A DNA stretch of 64,000 bases, taken from the NCBI GenBank assembly GCA_003049465.1, contig PYSS01000006.1, positions 288,818-352,817 of the forward strand, read 5' to 3'. Shown here piece by piece: positions 43,226 through 54,591 of the stretch. A program made the translations under genes and the position numbers. How positions within the stretch are numbered: the stretch's first letter is position 1; each line of letters opens with the position of its first letter. The notes under the pieces were generated by a model that saw nothing but the letters and a program-made list of their open reading frames with translations, searched no databases and had not been told where the DNA came from. The stretch comes from Magnaporthiopsis rhizophila. Taxonomy: Eukaryota; Ascomycota; Sordariomycetes; Magnaporthales; Magnaporthaceae.

Positions 43226-46200
43226 TCCTTTCCCATCCACTCATCTTCTGCCGTCACTACCCGTTTCGCCACACCCAGCCCTACCAGCCCTGCCAACCCT
43301 ACCAGTCCTACCCGCCCAACAGTCTCGACGTCGTTTTGCCTAGGGGTCCAGCCGCCGTGGCGCCACCTACATTATCTCCAACCCAGGGTCCAGCCGAGCC
43401 TGGACCCCTAGGTTTTTTTTCTCTCTCGCCGCAAAGCTACTGTTGCCCGGACGACATGACAACATATAAACTTCGAGAGCGGAAACTTCCCCAGTTTGTC
43501 TAGAGGTCGTCGTAAGACCACAAGGATAGGGTATGCTTCCGGCGCCCCGTCCCAGCCTCATGTCTAGCCGCTTCCCCTCCCCGGTTGCGAGCGCCTTATG
43601 CTTTCGCTTCTTTGGCCGATATCACGCCATTATCTCCGCGGAGCCTGCTCGGTCACCATTTCGGTAGCCCGAGATCGCGTGTCTCAGATAACCTTTATCT
43701 GCATTTTTTTCTCCCCTATTTTTTCCAAGATCGAGGCAATTCAGAGCCGAAACCTTCCGCTGTTTTTTGCGGCTCGACAGGCTCGAAGAGGTGGGGACGA
43801 ATACGAGAAGCGGCGAGGAAGCGAAAAGCAATTATCAGACAACAAGGCCACATGATAGCCAGGCCACCACCGCCTCCGGGATGGTGTGTTGATACGTGGC
43901 TTCTTCAAACTGCCATGATTCTCACTTTCCCATGTGCGGTGGCAAAGATGTGTTCGGCAAAAGCCTGCTCTGGGATCCGAGGAATAGACTCCTCCATCTG
44001 TGGCCGTCTTCGGCCTCGAGCGGGTCCAGGTTCCCAACCATTGGCGCCAGGCCACTTTTCCATCACGCACTGGCAGCTTCGGATAGAGACACAATCCGGC
44101 GCTACCAGGGCAGTATCCCGCAATATCAGAACATAATTAGATGTCCCAGCAGCCGAGGCGCACCTGGTCCTCGGGTCTATTGGGGACCAGCCGGATCACG
44201 AGGATGTCTCCCGTATTCCAGGTCGGGAAGAGGGCGTGTTGATATCGTGGCGCGCAGATTCCCACTCCTCCTGCACGACAGCACATCCTAGTCAAACCTC
44301 TTTCCTGGTTGCCGGCGACACTGCGGAACAGCCAAGGTCCAGGCATGTCGAGAACGTTGCGGTGTGCGGGCAGCCAACGACAGGACGAACCACGCTATGC
44401 GTACCGATAGAAAAAAAATAGGTTCGCATCAGTCACCTATCGGCTGCATTGCGGGCGCGACGATCTTCTGAGCCTCGGCCACATCCAGAAATCGAACCTA
44501 GTGTTTTAGTCACGCGTGTAATAGGGGAAAAGAAAAGCGGGCGCTGAGGCGGCAGGCCCAGCAACAAGGTTATGCGGAGATGCGCTGTCAACAAAGTCGT
44601 GCAGGAGCAAGGCCCAACAGGCAGTAGTGCGGTATGGCTGGGATCGTGGCTGGCTCGTGGCTCGTCTGCTCTACAGAAACCTGGTTTTTCGTGCCCCCTT
44701 GCAGCGCAAGCACAGTACGCCGGAAACCGGGCTCGGCACGTCGGAAGAGGGAGGCACTGGAGGATCCAGAAAAAAAAGCCAAAAAGACGGTCACGCTCGG
44801 GCAAGAGAAAAGCCAACGGTGTGAGCTTGTCACGCTCCGGTGCTGGAGCGCATCGACAACGGGATGTTGCAGCTGCAGCGTGGGCTTCAGCTTGCACACC
44901 GTTAGTTTCCCTTTTTTTTTTTTTTTTTTTTTTTTTCCTCACACCCGTTACCAAGCAAGCAAGTAAGGGCCCGACAGTGGAAAAAAAAAAAGATGGTGAG
45001 GATCGGGATGGGATATGGGGAATCGTGAAAAAGGGAGCCACTTAATATATACTGCAACAAAAAACCAAGAACGGATGTCAATTAGGCATGCCGGGTTTCG
45101 TTTAGCGCCCAAAGCGAGAAAAGGTGTGGCTTTGGTGCATCAGTCGTCTCTCCCGTCCCGCGTCCTGGTGTTCTGTCGGACGCTCTGACGTAGCCCAGTA
45201 GCGCTGAGAGGTAGCGCCGCTTCGGGACTAGGTGAGACAGACGGGCGAATAGGGCGGCGGAAGAGGGCCACACGTCAAGGGAGGGAGGCGCGCCGTGGCC
45301 ACATGATGCGGAGCCAAGACAGGCAAAGCTGCTCCCCTTTCTTTGCTCGATATCCGCTCGCTTCGGAAGCTGGCAATCAATACCGGAGGGCGAAAAATGG
45401 CGTCGTCGCGGCGGGGCGATTCCGTCACCGACACGTCGGAGGTGGCATTCGATTCGGGTGTTTCGGGTCGTGGCAGGAGCGGAATCGCCGTCCCAGCTGC
45501 ACGGGTCAAGTCGAAAAGAGATGGGTACGGTACCTGGGGGAGACCTGATGGCTCCCTTAGGGGAAGCTCGGGATCGCCCTAGATGGCTCCCAGTACAGAC
45601 CAAGGGAAAGGCATCAATGATTGGCAGCCGATCAGACCAGTTTCCCGATCTCTTGCCTCGTGCGTCGCGAACACGCGTCCGATTGCAGGATGATCTTGTC
45701 CCGATTTCAACAAAAGACGAAACGCTGGGAAACTTGATGGCCACTTCCATGCTCGATTATGAGATCGTTTGGCCCATGGGTTTTGTTCTCCCTCTGGCTG
45801 GGCCGCGTCTCAGCCCAATTTCCGGCAGAAAAAGAGAAAAAAAAAAAAAAAAAACAGGTCTGTGGAGATCGACATTTCGCAGGCGCATCAGCCGACACAG
45901 TCGCGATGGGAAAAGATCAGACAGCCCAAACGGCAGCTATTCAAAGTCCGCTAAACCCGGGACATCACGCAGTCAGGAGCCAGGAGCGGGTTGTTTCACA
46001 CCGTTGCTTGGGTGAATTGCGTCCAATCTTTTGAGAAGGGGCGTGTGTTAACGCAAGCGCAATTGCGCCTGCCGTTGGCCGATCACTTTGCTTGCTGTCC
46101 TGGAGCGCTTGCTCCTGTCTTGTCCGATTTCCTGCCCTTGTTTGGCGAGGGGTTCAAGGCAAACCGGAAACTGGGTTTTTGACCCATCGAGATCTCGATT

Positions 46201-49200
46201 TTCAACGGATCTCAGCACACCCGAAGGCCACATGGATAGGTGGGCGCAACCGGCCGTATCCCTTGCCTATCTACTCTTGACACAGCAGGACCGGACTTTG
46301 CGGACGAACATGGCTAGGTGTTCATGTGCGCTTACTGTAGCTACCTATGTACCTACCTGGGGCACCGGTACCTCCGCGGTAGTTCGACGTCCCTGGCCTG
46401 CGTTGACTTCTCGACTCCCAGCCGAGCCATGGCCCGGTAGTTGGCATAACCTCGCCGATCCGGGGACTAGCATCGAGCTGGCAGGGTATCCGTCGCAGAT
46501 TGATGTCATGTTTCTAAAATCTCCCGGCGCTGTCCGTCTGTCGTGGTAATGACGGAAGAAGGGCCAGGATGGAAGCCGTGTGCTCGGAAGTGGGAAATGA
46601 AAGGGGTGCACGTGCCGTGCCGGGAATTAAAATAAGTGGCCATCCGATTTACCGCAGACTAGAAATTTGCCATCCGCCCTGAAGATGGGATTTCCAAAGA
46701 TCCATTTCCCGGCGTCCTCTTATTTCCCTCCACCAAACCAGCTTCAATTAAACGGATGCGAACCTCTAAACGAGCGGCACGCAGCGTGATTTGAACGGCC
46801 GAAACACAAAAATATGCAGGCGACCGAGGACTTGCAAAAACCGAAAACTAAAACCGCAGGGTTTGCTTCTTCACCAGCACGTCCTTATCACAGCACAAAG
46901 CCATCATTCCACCTCAACCCGCTTCAATGTGACGAAATGTGGCGCACGGGGCGAGGAGGGGATGACTGGGGGCGAAACGAAATGCGTGTCCGGTGCCATC
47001 AGCCGACGCCAAGGGCGGGATGGCTTGAGTGGCACCGCCATTTGAGCGGCCCCACCTCCCAAAATCAGGACCTTGTGGCTGGTGACCACGTCTGATTGGG
47101 CGTTTCGGCAAGACACCCTTGTCAAGGATGGCTGGCGCCAAGCTTTCTTTGCTGGTATTTGCGAGCTGTTAGTGCAGGCTCCTGCGGCCAAGTATCCCTT
47201 TCCTTTTGCTGGCAGGCCCGGAGCGTTTGCTCCGGGCATGTTCCACCACAACCACAAGGGAGAAGGAACGCCCCTCCCTCACGGCGTGGCGTTTTGCATT
47301 TCTTACCCAACTAAAATATCCACCCTTACCAAGCATGGCAATATTCACTCACCCCCCTCTGTTCGGAAATTTCAGGGAATAGTCAGCGTGACGCATATAC
47401 GTGGCGTTTTGCTTGTCGGGAGAAATTTACGCGCAGCAGGCTTGGTAAGGCAGACCCCTGGTAGACAGGGACCTCGCACCTATGTATATGTAGCTGACCA
47501 GCTGGCGCCACTTTGTTCAGTGTGGCGGCCCAAGCAGACACACAGAGGGTCAAGTCCCAATGACGCACCGATGGAGTAAATTAGTACTTTTCTGGCGGGC
47601 CTGCTAGGGGCCGAAGCTCGGGAATGTGGAATAAAGTTGAGGAGACGTTGGCCCCCAGTCCATGGAGAAAACAAGTCGGCGGTGGCTGGGGAGCCCAAGT
47701 CAGCGATTGCTGTCGCTTGCCTGCAGCTGTTGCTGGGACGGCAGGCTCGGGCAGCGGGTGCCTTACCAGTTGTGCTGGCTAGACCTGCTCTGCCTTGTTC
47801 CGCACCACGGCTGCTGCCTGCTCTGGCACAAACAGCGAGACAGGTCTTTTCCCGGCCGGCAATCCTGAGCACAATAATGGCAGCTGCGTGAGTCCTCTGC
47901 GTTCTCGTCCCCCTTGTTTTCGTTTTCCTTGCTGGCCACGAGGCTCGTTCGTGCAGATTACATGTCCTATCATGCAGTGTGTGCACAGGACTTGTGTCCT
48001 GCAGAGTGGCAGCCTGGTCGCTACCTTGGCTAGAGCAAGCGAGGGGCCAAGCTTGCGATTGCCGGCTCAACCATTCCCCCTGATTATGTCGTCTCCATCT
48101 GGCTACCGAGTGGTTGAACAGAGGCGGATAGCAGACACCCCCGTGGCTCCCCAAACGCGGCCTAGGTGATAAGCAGAGAGGCTCACACCGAAGTCTGATG
48201 TTATATAAGCACAGTACGTGTCTCGTGAACTTTCATCAACCAGACAGTGGCGAGGGCCGCGCTGTAAATGGCCGTGGCTGTGCATAGTAAACATTCGCCC
48301 CGCCGCGCCAGTGTTTATCCGCTGTTGGCCTGAGGTTCAGGGCAAAAACTCGCTCGCAACTGAGGCCGGGTGTAAAGCTACCTAGGCTAAAGCTTGGGTA
48401 GCTGTGGCCAGCCAGCCGCCAGCTCCCGAAGAGGGGAACGGCTTAAAGCCAAATTTGGCGGAGAAAGAGTTCTTCTGTAGATACGTTGCAAACCACGAGC
48501 CAATCGTGGTCCCCGCGAGGGTGTGGACAGCGAGAAAAAAAAATTGATATGAGAAAACTTTTGAGCAAAACAACCGAGGATGGTTCGCTATCAATTGGCA
48601 TCCCATCTTCTGCGCATGTTAATCGGTAAGTGGTACCGAATCAGTGGGGCCAGTGGAGATATACCCTCTTGGCCCCCTCCGACACCAGAATGGCCTGGTC
48701 ACGCCAACAGCTCTGGACGGTCCCTCGAGGCCCAGATTCAGACGCGGAGCACCTCCCGGACCGACTCGGTCGGGGAGACGCGAGCAGGGCAGCGGGCAGG
48801 TTAACCGCCCCGGCCAGCCGCGCCAGGAATAGACCCCGTTGGCGGGGGGGAAACCGGGGATGAGGGTGCAAAATCAAGGGAAAAAAGGGCCCTGAGGGGG
48901 CGAGACCACGGCAAAATGGAATACGAAAACGCAATTCGAGGTGAAAGGGACTTAAGCATTTGACTGTTTTTGCCTGCACTGCGTCAGTCCACTCCAGCGG
49001 CCTGGCCAGTCGAAGTTTGCACGTCTATCCATTCGCCTCTCCCAGTTGCCACCCACCGAGGTTCTTTGTCGATTTGCTGCCTGCCCGCCACTCAACAGCA
49101 CGCGCCGCGTTCGCCTTCATAGCTCCTTCCTGCTACCCCGCCCGCGGCTCCGCAGCGTCCATTGCTCCTGCTGGCGGGCGCTAGCCTTTCAACCCAATTT

Positions 49201-50551
49201 CCAAGGGAGCAAGCAAGCGGGCACCTTGCGTCGAGCCCCACCCCTCGTCACCATGCCGCTTTGGGACGAGCCGGCCAGACCCTGGCAGTCAATTGAAACT
49301 GGGGCGGGGTTGGTACTTTGGCAAGCTCCTTCGTCATAACAACAACCTACCTGGAGGCAGAACGATCGAGATCGATCGACACGGGTTTTTCCCGATGGGA
49401 CAGCTTTCTCGAACCGCGCTCTTTCGGTCCTTTGCCGCCACCCCCTTGTCCGCATTGGGCTAACCGCCTCGATCAAATGCATTTCCCATTGAGTTTGCTG
49501 CCCAGGCAGGTAGACACCTCGGGCGCTGCAGCTATCCCGTGTCTTGATTTTATCGATGTTTGTTTTATTTGTCTCCTTTGCTTCCTCGGGCGCGAGCCCA
49601 CGGCACACGCCCCCCAAGCTCGGGGGTGGTACCAGAAGTACCAGCGGCAACGCGCGCGCCCCTGCCTGCCTGCCCTGTTTCCCTCAACCGGTCGTTTTGC
49701 TCCTGGTCGCGCCAGACGGCCTCAGCACCACAACAGGGGTGTGCCGACACGCCCACTCCCCGTCTTATATCTATTCACGCCTGCCCTCACCCTGACCTCA
49801 GCCAGCACGACGTACACGGGCAACACCATCACTCAACCCAATTCACTTCAGAAAGCCTTGTCATCTCCCCACGCGCTCCCGCAAAGCCACACCTTTTTTT
49901 CTCCCTCTTCCCTCCAGACCTCACGCTAGCAGACCTCACTCTCTGCTGCTGCCATCGACGCTTGCTCACTAGAACCCGTCCCTGGCCGCGCGCCTTCCTC
50001 ATCATTACGCCGTCACAACAACAACCAACCGTCCCGCACCCCGCCACAACGTCCATCCGCCAGGAATTCCGGAACGCAAAGAGTTTACCCAACGGCCCTG
50101 TGGTCCTAGACCCGCTGTTATAGACTTAAGCCCCAATCGTCGGGAATCTTGGGATCCGCCTGCGCGCAAAACCCTCGGTGACTTACTTTTGTGAGGGTTG
50201 CAAAATTCTTATCTCGAGCGAGTCTTCGCATCAAACTTTTCTATCTCGCATCGGGGATATAAGACGGCATACTGGCGCCATCAAGGCCCAAGCATCTCTT
50301 CCCGGTTGCTCCTCAGAGCGAGCGCCTTACCGGAGAGGTAGTTTACGTTATTCGGAATAGCTCCCTTGTGGAGCGCCTCGCCAGAGCACGACACCATCAG
50401 CCGCAACTACCGCCCGGAGTCCCTCCCAGGCTCCGACCTGACCAGGAAGCCAGGAGGTAGCCGCGGGAGCTGCCAGTTCGAGTCTCTGTACTCGACGCTC
50501 TCCGCATTCTCTCTGGGGAAGCGAGCAGACTTCCCTCGCTCCGATCATTTA
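42866..50551. other. 7.7-kb gene-poor stretch
   Basis: No ORF here has a domain, signal peptide with plausible continuation, or believable exon chain. The longest (45082-45750 minus, 47480-48154 minus, 43585-44136 plus, 49318-49929 plus) are overlapped by equally long frames on the other strand. Homopolymers: T27 at 43200-43226, T25 at 44912-44936, A18 at 45837-45854. From about 49500 to 50330 the plus strand is strongly C/T-rich, like a long 5'UTR/promoter of the gene at 50552. Confidence 0.5.
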
Positions 50552-52287
50552 ATGCCTAAACGATATCCTGATGCCTCAAGTGCGATGGCCTCGGACAAGG
50601 TCCAAAGAAAGGTACGACTCCCCAACTCCTAGCAGCCATGGGCGGGCGGTGACGGCATGCACAGTGTCATTTTGTCTCCCCGCTGTATTCTAGATGCTTG
50701 AACTTTACGCCTGGCGCATTCCTGCAACCACCAATTTCTCCTCGCTCCGTTCCGGGGCAACACGTAATGCCACCTAACGTGCTGTTTGGATATTTGGGGA
50801 TTTACACTTCAGGTTCTTTACCGATCACCTTTCTGCCCACGGCTCCTGCCTCTATCGCCCGGTCGCCGGGGTTTACATTATTGAGCCCTTTGCTGACCAA
50901 GTAGTGATTTGCACACCTACAGACGGAGCGTTCTCATGAGGAGAACCAGGAGCGGGCCTATATTGCGGCTTCCCGACGGGCCGACCGTAGCCTCGAAGCC
51001 CGCGTTCAGTCTGCGCGCATGGCGTCCGAGATTCACAGGAGGCGCACAGGCAAGGGATTCCGCATATCCGAGGAGATTGTCATGAAGGAAGAGATGTACG
51101 AAGAGGAAGAGGACGACCTCCCTCGCTATCGTACCCTGGCAGCGCTTTCGCAGCAACTCCAGACCACGGCCGACTTCCACGAACGCCTGAGCCAGTCTGG
51201 CACTACCGACATTGGTGTAGGCAAGCTCGCGCGCATGCGCGAGATCGAGCGCCAGTTCGAAGAGAGCTTCCCACAACACGCCGCACATCTGTCACAGACC
51301 AGCTTCCTTGGACAGGCCGGCTCCCGACAGTTAGTTCAACCACACCATCAGCAGCGTCAAAACCAGCACCACCAGCAGCAGGAGTCCCCAAACCGCGGAT
51401 ACTCGCACTCGCCAATGCTTGACTATGCGTCCCAGTACGCTAGGGAGCGTGCCCAGTCCATCAGCCAATCACCGGTCGGTGTCGACATGGCGACGCGGCG
51501 CCATACAATCGCCACCGGCGCCATTTCCCGCCATAGCCTCCACCCCCACCTACAGATCAGCGGCCTAGGCGACGACACCGGAAGCGGCAGCCTGTCGCCT
51601 CCCGCCTTGACCCCCGGCGCTATCGGTAGTAGTGGCAGCAGCAGCAGCGGTGGCAACGGCATCGAGACGCCCGCGACCACGCAGTACCAGCCCAACTTTA
51701 CAACCGCGACTTCCTTTGCAAGCATTCCTGCCACGACATCAATGGATGGACTCAGAGGTGCGCTGGTATCTGCTGGACCCAGCGGCACGCTCTACCTGCA
51801 TCGACCCCATTCCACGGCCAGCTTCAACTCGTCCGAGGCGGAGGGCGAGGGCGTGGACCATTTTCTTGGCCAAGGCTGGAACGGCGAGAGCGTCTTCTAT
51901 CGAGAGCCCGATATGTACACTCGCGAGATGGATCTGGAGACGAGGGACGCCTATGGCGGCTGCTTTGAGCAGCGGCCCTCACCGTCCGCTGGCAGCGTTG
52001 GCATGCCACACTCTCTTAAGGCCCTGCCGTCCCATAATCAAGCCCCGTTGGCCGTGAGCAGCGCGGCAGAGGACTACTTTGGCCGCGCTGCCACCGTGAC
52101 CGCCGGTCCTACCTTGCCCCGGTTGGAGGGCATGACGGGTCAGCACAGCGCCGTCGTTACACCCGGCACAGAGGGCATTAATGCCTTCTTTGACATGGAG
52201 CAGTACTCTCAGTCTGCGGCTGCTGCGGCTGCGGCTGCGGCGGCTGCGGCTACGGCCGCTGCCTGGGACAAGCGCAGTCAAATTTAG
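50552..52287 (+). CDS. Conserved filamentous-fungal protein with charged N-terminal domain and low-complexity tail
   Basis: Exons 50552-50611 and 50923-52287 (intron 311 bp) give 474 residues. The N-terminus MPKRYPDASSAMASDKVQRK joins TERSHEENQERAYIAASRRA, continuing ADRSLEARVQSARMASEIHRRR then GFRISEEIVMKEEMYEEEED. This highly charged helix-rich domain is, from memory, strongly conserved among Sordariomycetes and Eurotiomycetes proteins of unknown function. The rest (residues ~110-474) is His/Gln-, Ser/Gly- and Thr-rich, with a 13-Ala run near the end. It is likely a nuclear or cytosolic regulator, but no DNA-binding fold is visible. The long C/T-rich leader upstream and long first intron are typical of regulated developmental genes. 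50552 is the first in-frame ATG. Confidence 0.8.
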
Positions 52288-52745
52288 TGCTGGAAGGGGC
52301 CGCCGTACCGACAGGGGTAAAAAGCGACAGGGGGAGGATACGGTACAGATATCAGGAGGACCTCCCATAAACAAAAGGGAGAAAAGATAGCTAATAATCA
52401 ATTTTTCTTTACTCCTCTTCTTCCCTTTCCACATTTAGGTGGCTCACTTCGACGCTGCCTCTCTCGCTGGTTTCACAGCTCTCGTCTGCCCTTTGTTGTT
52501 TGGTCAATTTGCCCAGCCCGCCATGTTCGCGGTCCAGGTGGCGGAAGCTGGGAGCCGGACAAAGGAAAAGGGCATGGTGGTACACAGCCCGCTGTCAAGG
52601 AAACAAAGTAACCGAAAAGGGGAAAAACGACCAAATTAGGCGGATGAACTGGGGTTGAATGGAGTATGGCTTTTTTTCACAACAAAGGAATCTCCAACGC
52701 TACGGCTTTTACATGTCACTTTCGCGTAGGTCAGCCGCAGACAGC

Positions 52746-52746
<1 letters not shown>

Positions 52747-52799
<53 letters not shown>

Positions 52800-52800
52800 N

Positions 52801-52837
<37 letters not shown>
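52747..52837. repeat. Poly(A) tract with one N
   Basis: 53 A, one N at 52800, then 37 A. Confidence 0.98.
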
Positions 52838-52838
<1 letters not shown>

Positions 52839-53141
52839 CAAAGAAGAGTTGAGTTGACCGAGATGAAACAAATTTTGTGAGAGGGCGCCCGCGCTCTTTC
52901 TAGAAGGCTTGAGGAGCGCGCGCGGCCGGCCGGGGTCGCCAGCGAGGAGGGAGTAAGGGGATCGGGCTCTTCCATCCTGAACGGCGAAGAAGCAAGCAAG
53001 CGGTAGAAAGACAGAACCAACCCCGACCATGATAATGTGACAGAGCCATTGTTCGTCTTGCACTTCCCTGTCGTGCACTTGGTCAGGGGTTTTTGGTGGT
53101 TTATAAGTCTGAGCGGCCCAGAACGAGGAGGAGGAGACCTA

Positions 53142-53145
<4 letters not shown>

Positions 53146-53200
<55 letters not shown>

Positions 53201-53222
53201 NNNNNNNNNNNNNNNNNNNNNN

Positions 53223-53264
<42 letters not shown>
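53146..53264. repeat. Poly(T) tract interrupted by a 22-N gap
   Basis: 55 T, 22 N (53201-53222), one C, then 41 T. The N run marks unresolved sequence in the assembly; its real length is not known. Confidence 0.98.
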
Positions 53265-53265
<1 letters not shown>

Positions 53266-53639
53266 TTACCGTCTGTTACTCGCGTTGCAGACCGTTACTT
53301 CATAAGATCAAGTTCACCCCAATCCCACGCCGAGGACTACAACCCATCATCCTCTTTCTGTGACTGTCTGTTCTCCCAAGCCACTCCAGTCGCACACCTA
53401 CCAGTTACCCCATCAGCCCCGGTCCTTCCCATCTCACGGATCTGAGTGCCGAGGAGGCAGCAAAGAGAGTTGGCTTTCCCCTCCGCCGCTCCTCATCTCA
53501 TCCGAAACGAGCTTCCCTACCGACTCCACACCCAGCCAGCCAGCCAGCCGACAAGCAGCAGTCACAGGGAAGAAAGTCGAGATAAGCAGAGGCTCGTCCC
53601 CACACACCACACCACACCCATCCATCACATCCATCAACA

Positions 53640-53678
<39 letters not shown>

Positions 53679-53679
<1 letters not shown>

Positions 53680-53906
53680 TGGGCCGCAGCGGCTACGAGA
53701 CCACCTACATGGACCCCCACGGCGCCCCGCCCGCCCCGGACCCGGCCTGGTCGTACGCGGCCGTGCCCCCGCCCAGCCGCAAGGAGCAGACGGCACTGCG
53801 CAAGGCGGCGGCGGCAGCCGACGCGGCTGCTGCTGCTGCTGCTGCCACTGACAAGAGTGATGGCGGCAGCAAGCAGCAGCAGGGACAGTCGCCGGGCCAG
53901 CAGTAG
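53679..53906 (+). CDS. Small Ala/Pro/Gln-rich protein
   Basis: A 75-residue single-exon ORF, MGRSGYETTYMDPHGAPPAP onward, with a proline-rich middle, a KEQTALRK helix, a 9-residue or longer Ala stretch and a Gln-rich C-terminus. There is no signal peptide and no recognised domain. The ATG follows a 37-A run after a single G, an odd 5'UTR. Codon use (GC3-rich) and the non-random, ordered composition favour a real gene; I think I recall similar short proteins in Sordariales, but this is weak. Function unknown. Confidence 0.5.
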
Positions 53907-54591
53907 AGGATGCGCGGGCTGGTCGGTTTTTCTTTTCCTTGTCGGTTTCGGGTTTTGGGTCTTTGGATGTAAGTTGGCCTACCCTGCTCAAGATGGGCCA
54001 AAGGCGGATGGTGGATGGTGCTGACATTGACATTCACCTGCTTCCTAGATCCGATTTTCCTATCCCTGCTATCGCGGCCGGGAGCTTTGATGAGCATCCC
54101 CAACTGTAGCTGAGGACCACACATACTCCTCTCTCTCTCTCTCTCTTTAGACACATCTGTTTTCCAACTGTTTCATTACGTATATCGTCATCACCATCAT
54201 CAATACCCCCGGAATCTCCATGTCGTTTCTTCTTGCTTTGGATCGTATCATTTGGGATGGTTGGTTGGTTGGCTTTCGCGACTACCTAGAGATTGTTGCC
54301 GCAGGGCTGACGAGTCTGTCTTTTCCTCCACATTTTTTTTCTTCCTGATTTTTCTGCATTGGGTATCTCTCACACTGGCATAGACGGTTCTTCTTCAACC
54401 ACTACACGCAGTCTCGCTCACTGACACAGACGGACGAGACAATGAATCCAAGCCCGTCTACAAATATCCTGGTGCAAGTCACCACGTCGCTGGCGTGCAT
54501 GCTTGGCTCAACGTGAAGTGAAGTAACGGTAAAGCGTGGAGGGTATTCCGATTACTTTCGGCTTTGAATTTGGGCTCTATGCCAACTCCTT
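53907..54591. other. Convergent intergenic region
   Basis: 3' flanks of the small gene and Nop9. A (CT)n run lies at about 54129-54147. Confidence 0.7.

Larger units (their letters stand above)
52288..53678. other. Intergenic region dominated by homopolymers and an assembly gap
   Basis: Contains A53-N-A37 at 52747-52837, T55 at 53146-53200, 22 N at 53201-53222, T41 at 53224-53264, and A37 at 53641-53677. True lengths at the N positions are unknown. The stretch 53265-53640 is C/A-rich like a 5'UTR of the small gene that follows. Confidence 0.9.

Noticed and set aside
44480..44525. Second T-arm-like sequence (CTAGG-TTCGATT-TCTGG on the minus strand)
   Set aside because: No complete cloverleaf could be drawn around it.
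45082..45750. 222-codon minus-strand ORF with a genuine ATG
   Set aside because: No domain, no plausible exon partner, low-quality composition; plus-strand ORFs overlap it.
47480..48154. 224-codon minus-strand ORF
   Set aside because: Ser/Arg/Ala-rich random-looking translation without recognisable features.
49318..49929. 204-codon plus-strand ORF upstream of the conserved fungal gene
   Set aside because: Encodes mostly Pro/Ser/Leu from a C/T-rich leader; better explained as promoter/5'UTR.
52838..53145. Transposon or SINE flanked by poly(A) and poly(T)
   Set aside because: No target-site duplication, promoter boxes or internal similarity is visible, and the tails point outward instead of marking one element's 3' end.
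54120..54150. (CT)n run as a possible terminator or regulatory element
   Set aside because: A simple microsatellite in a 3' flank; no further support.
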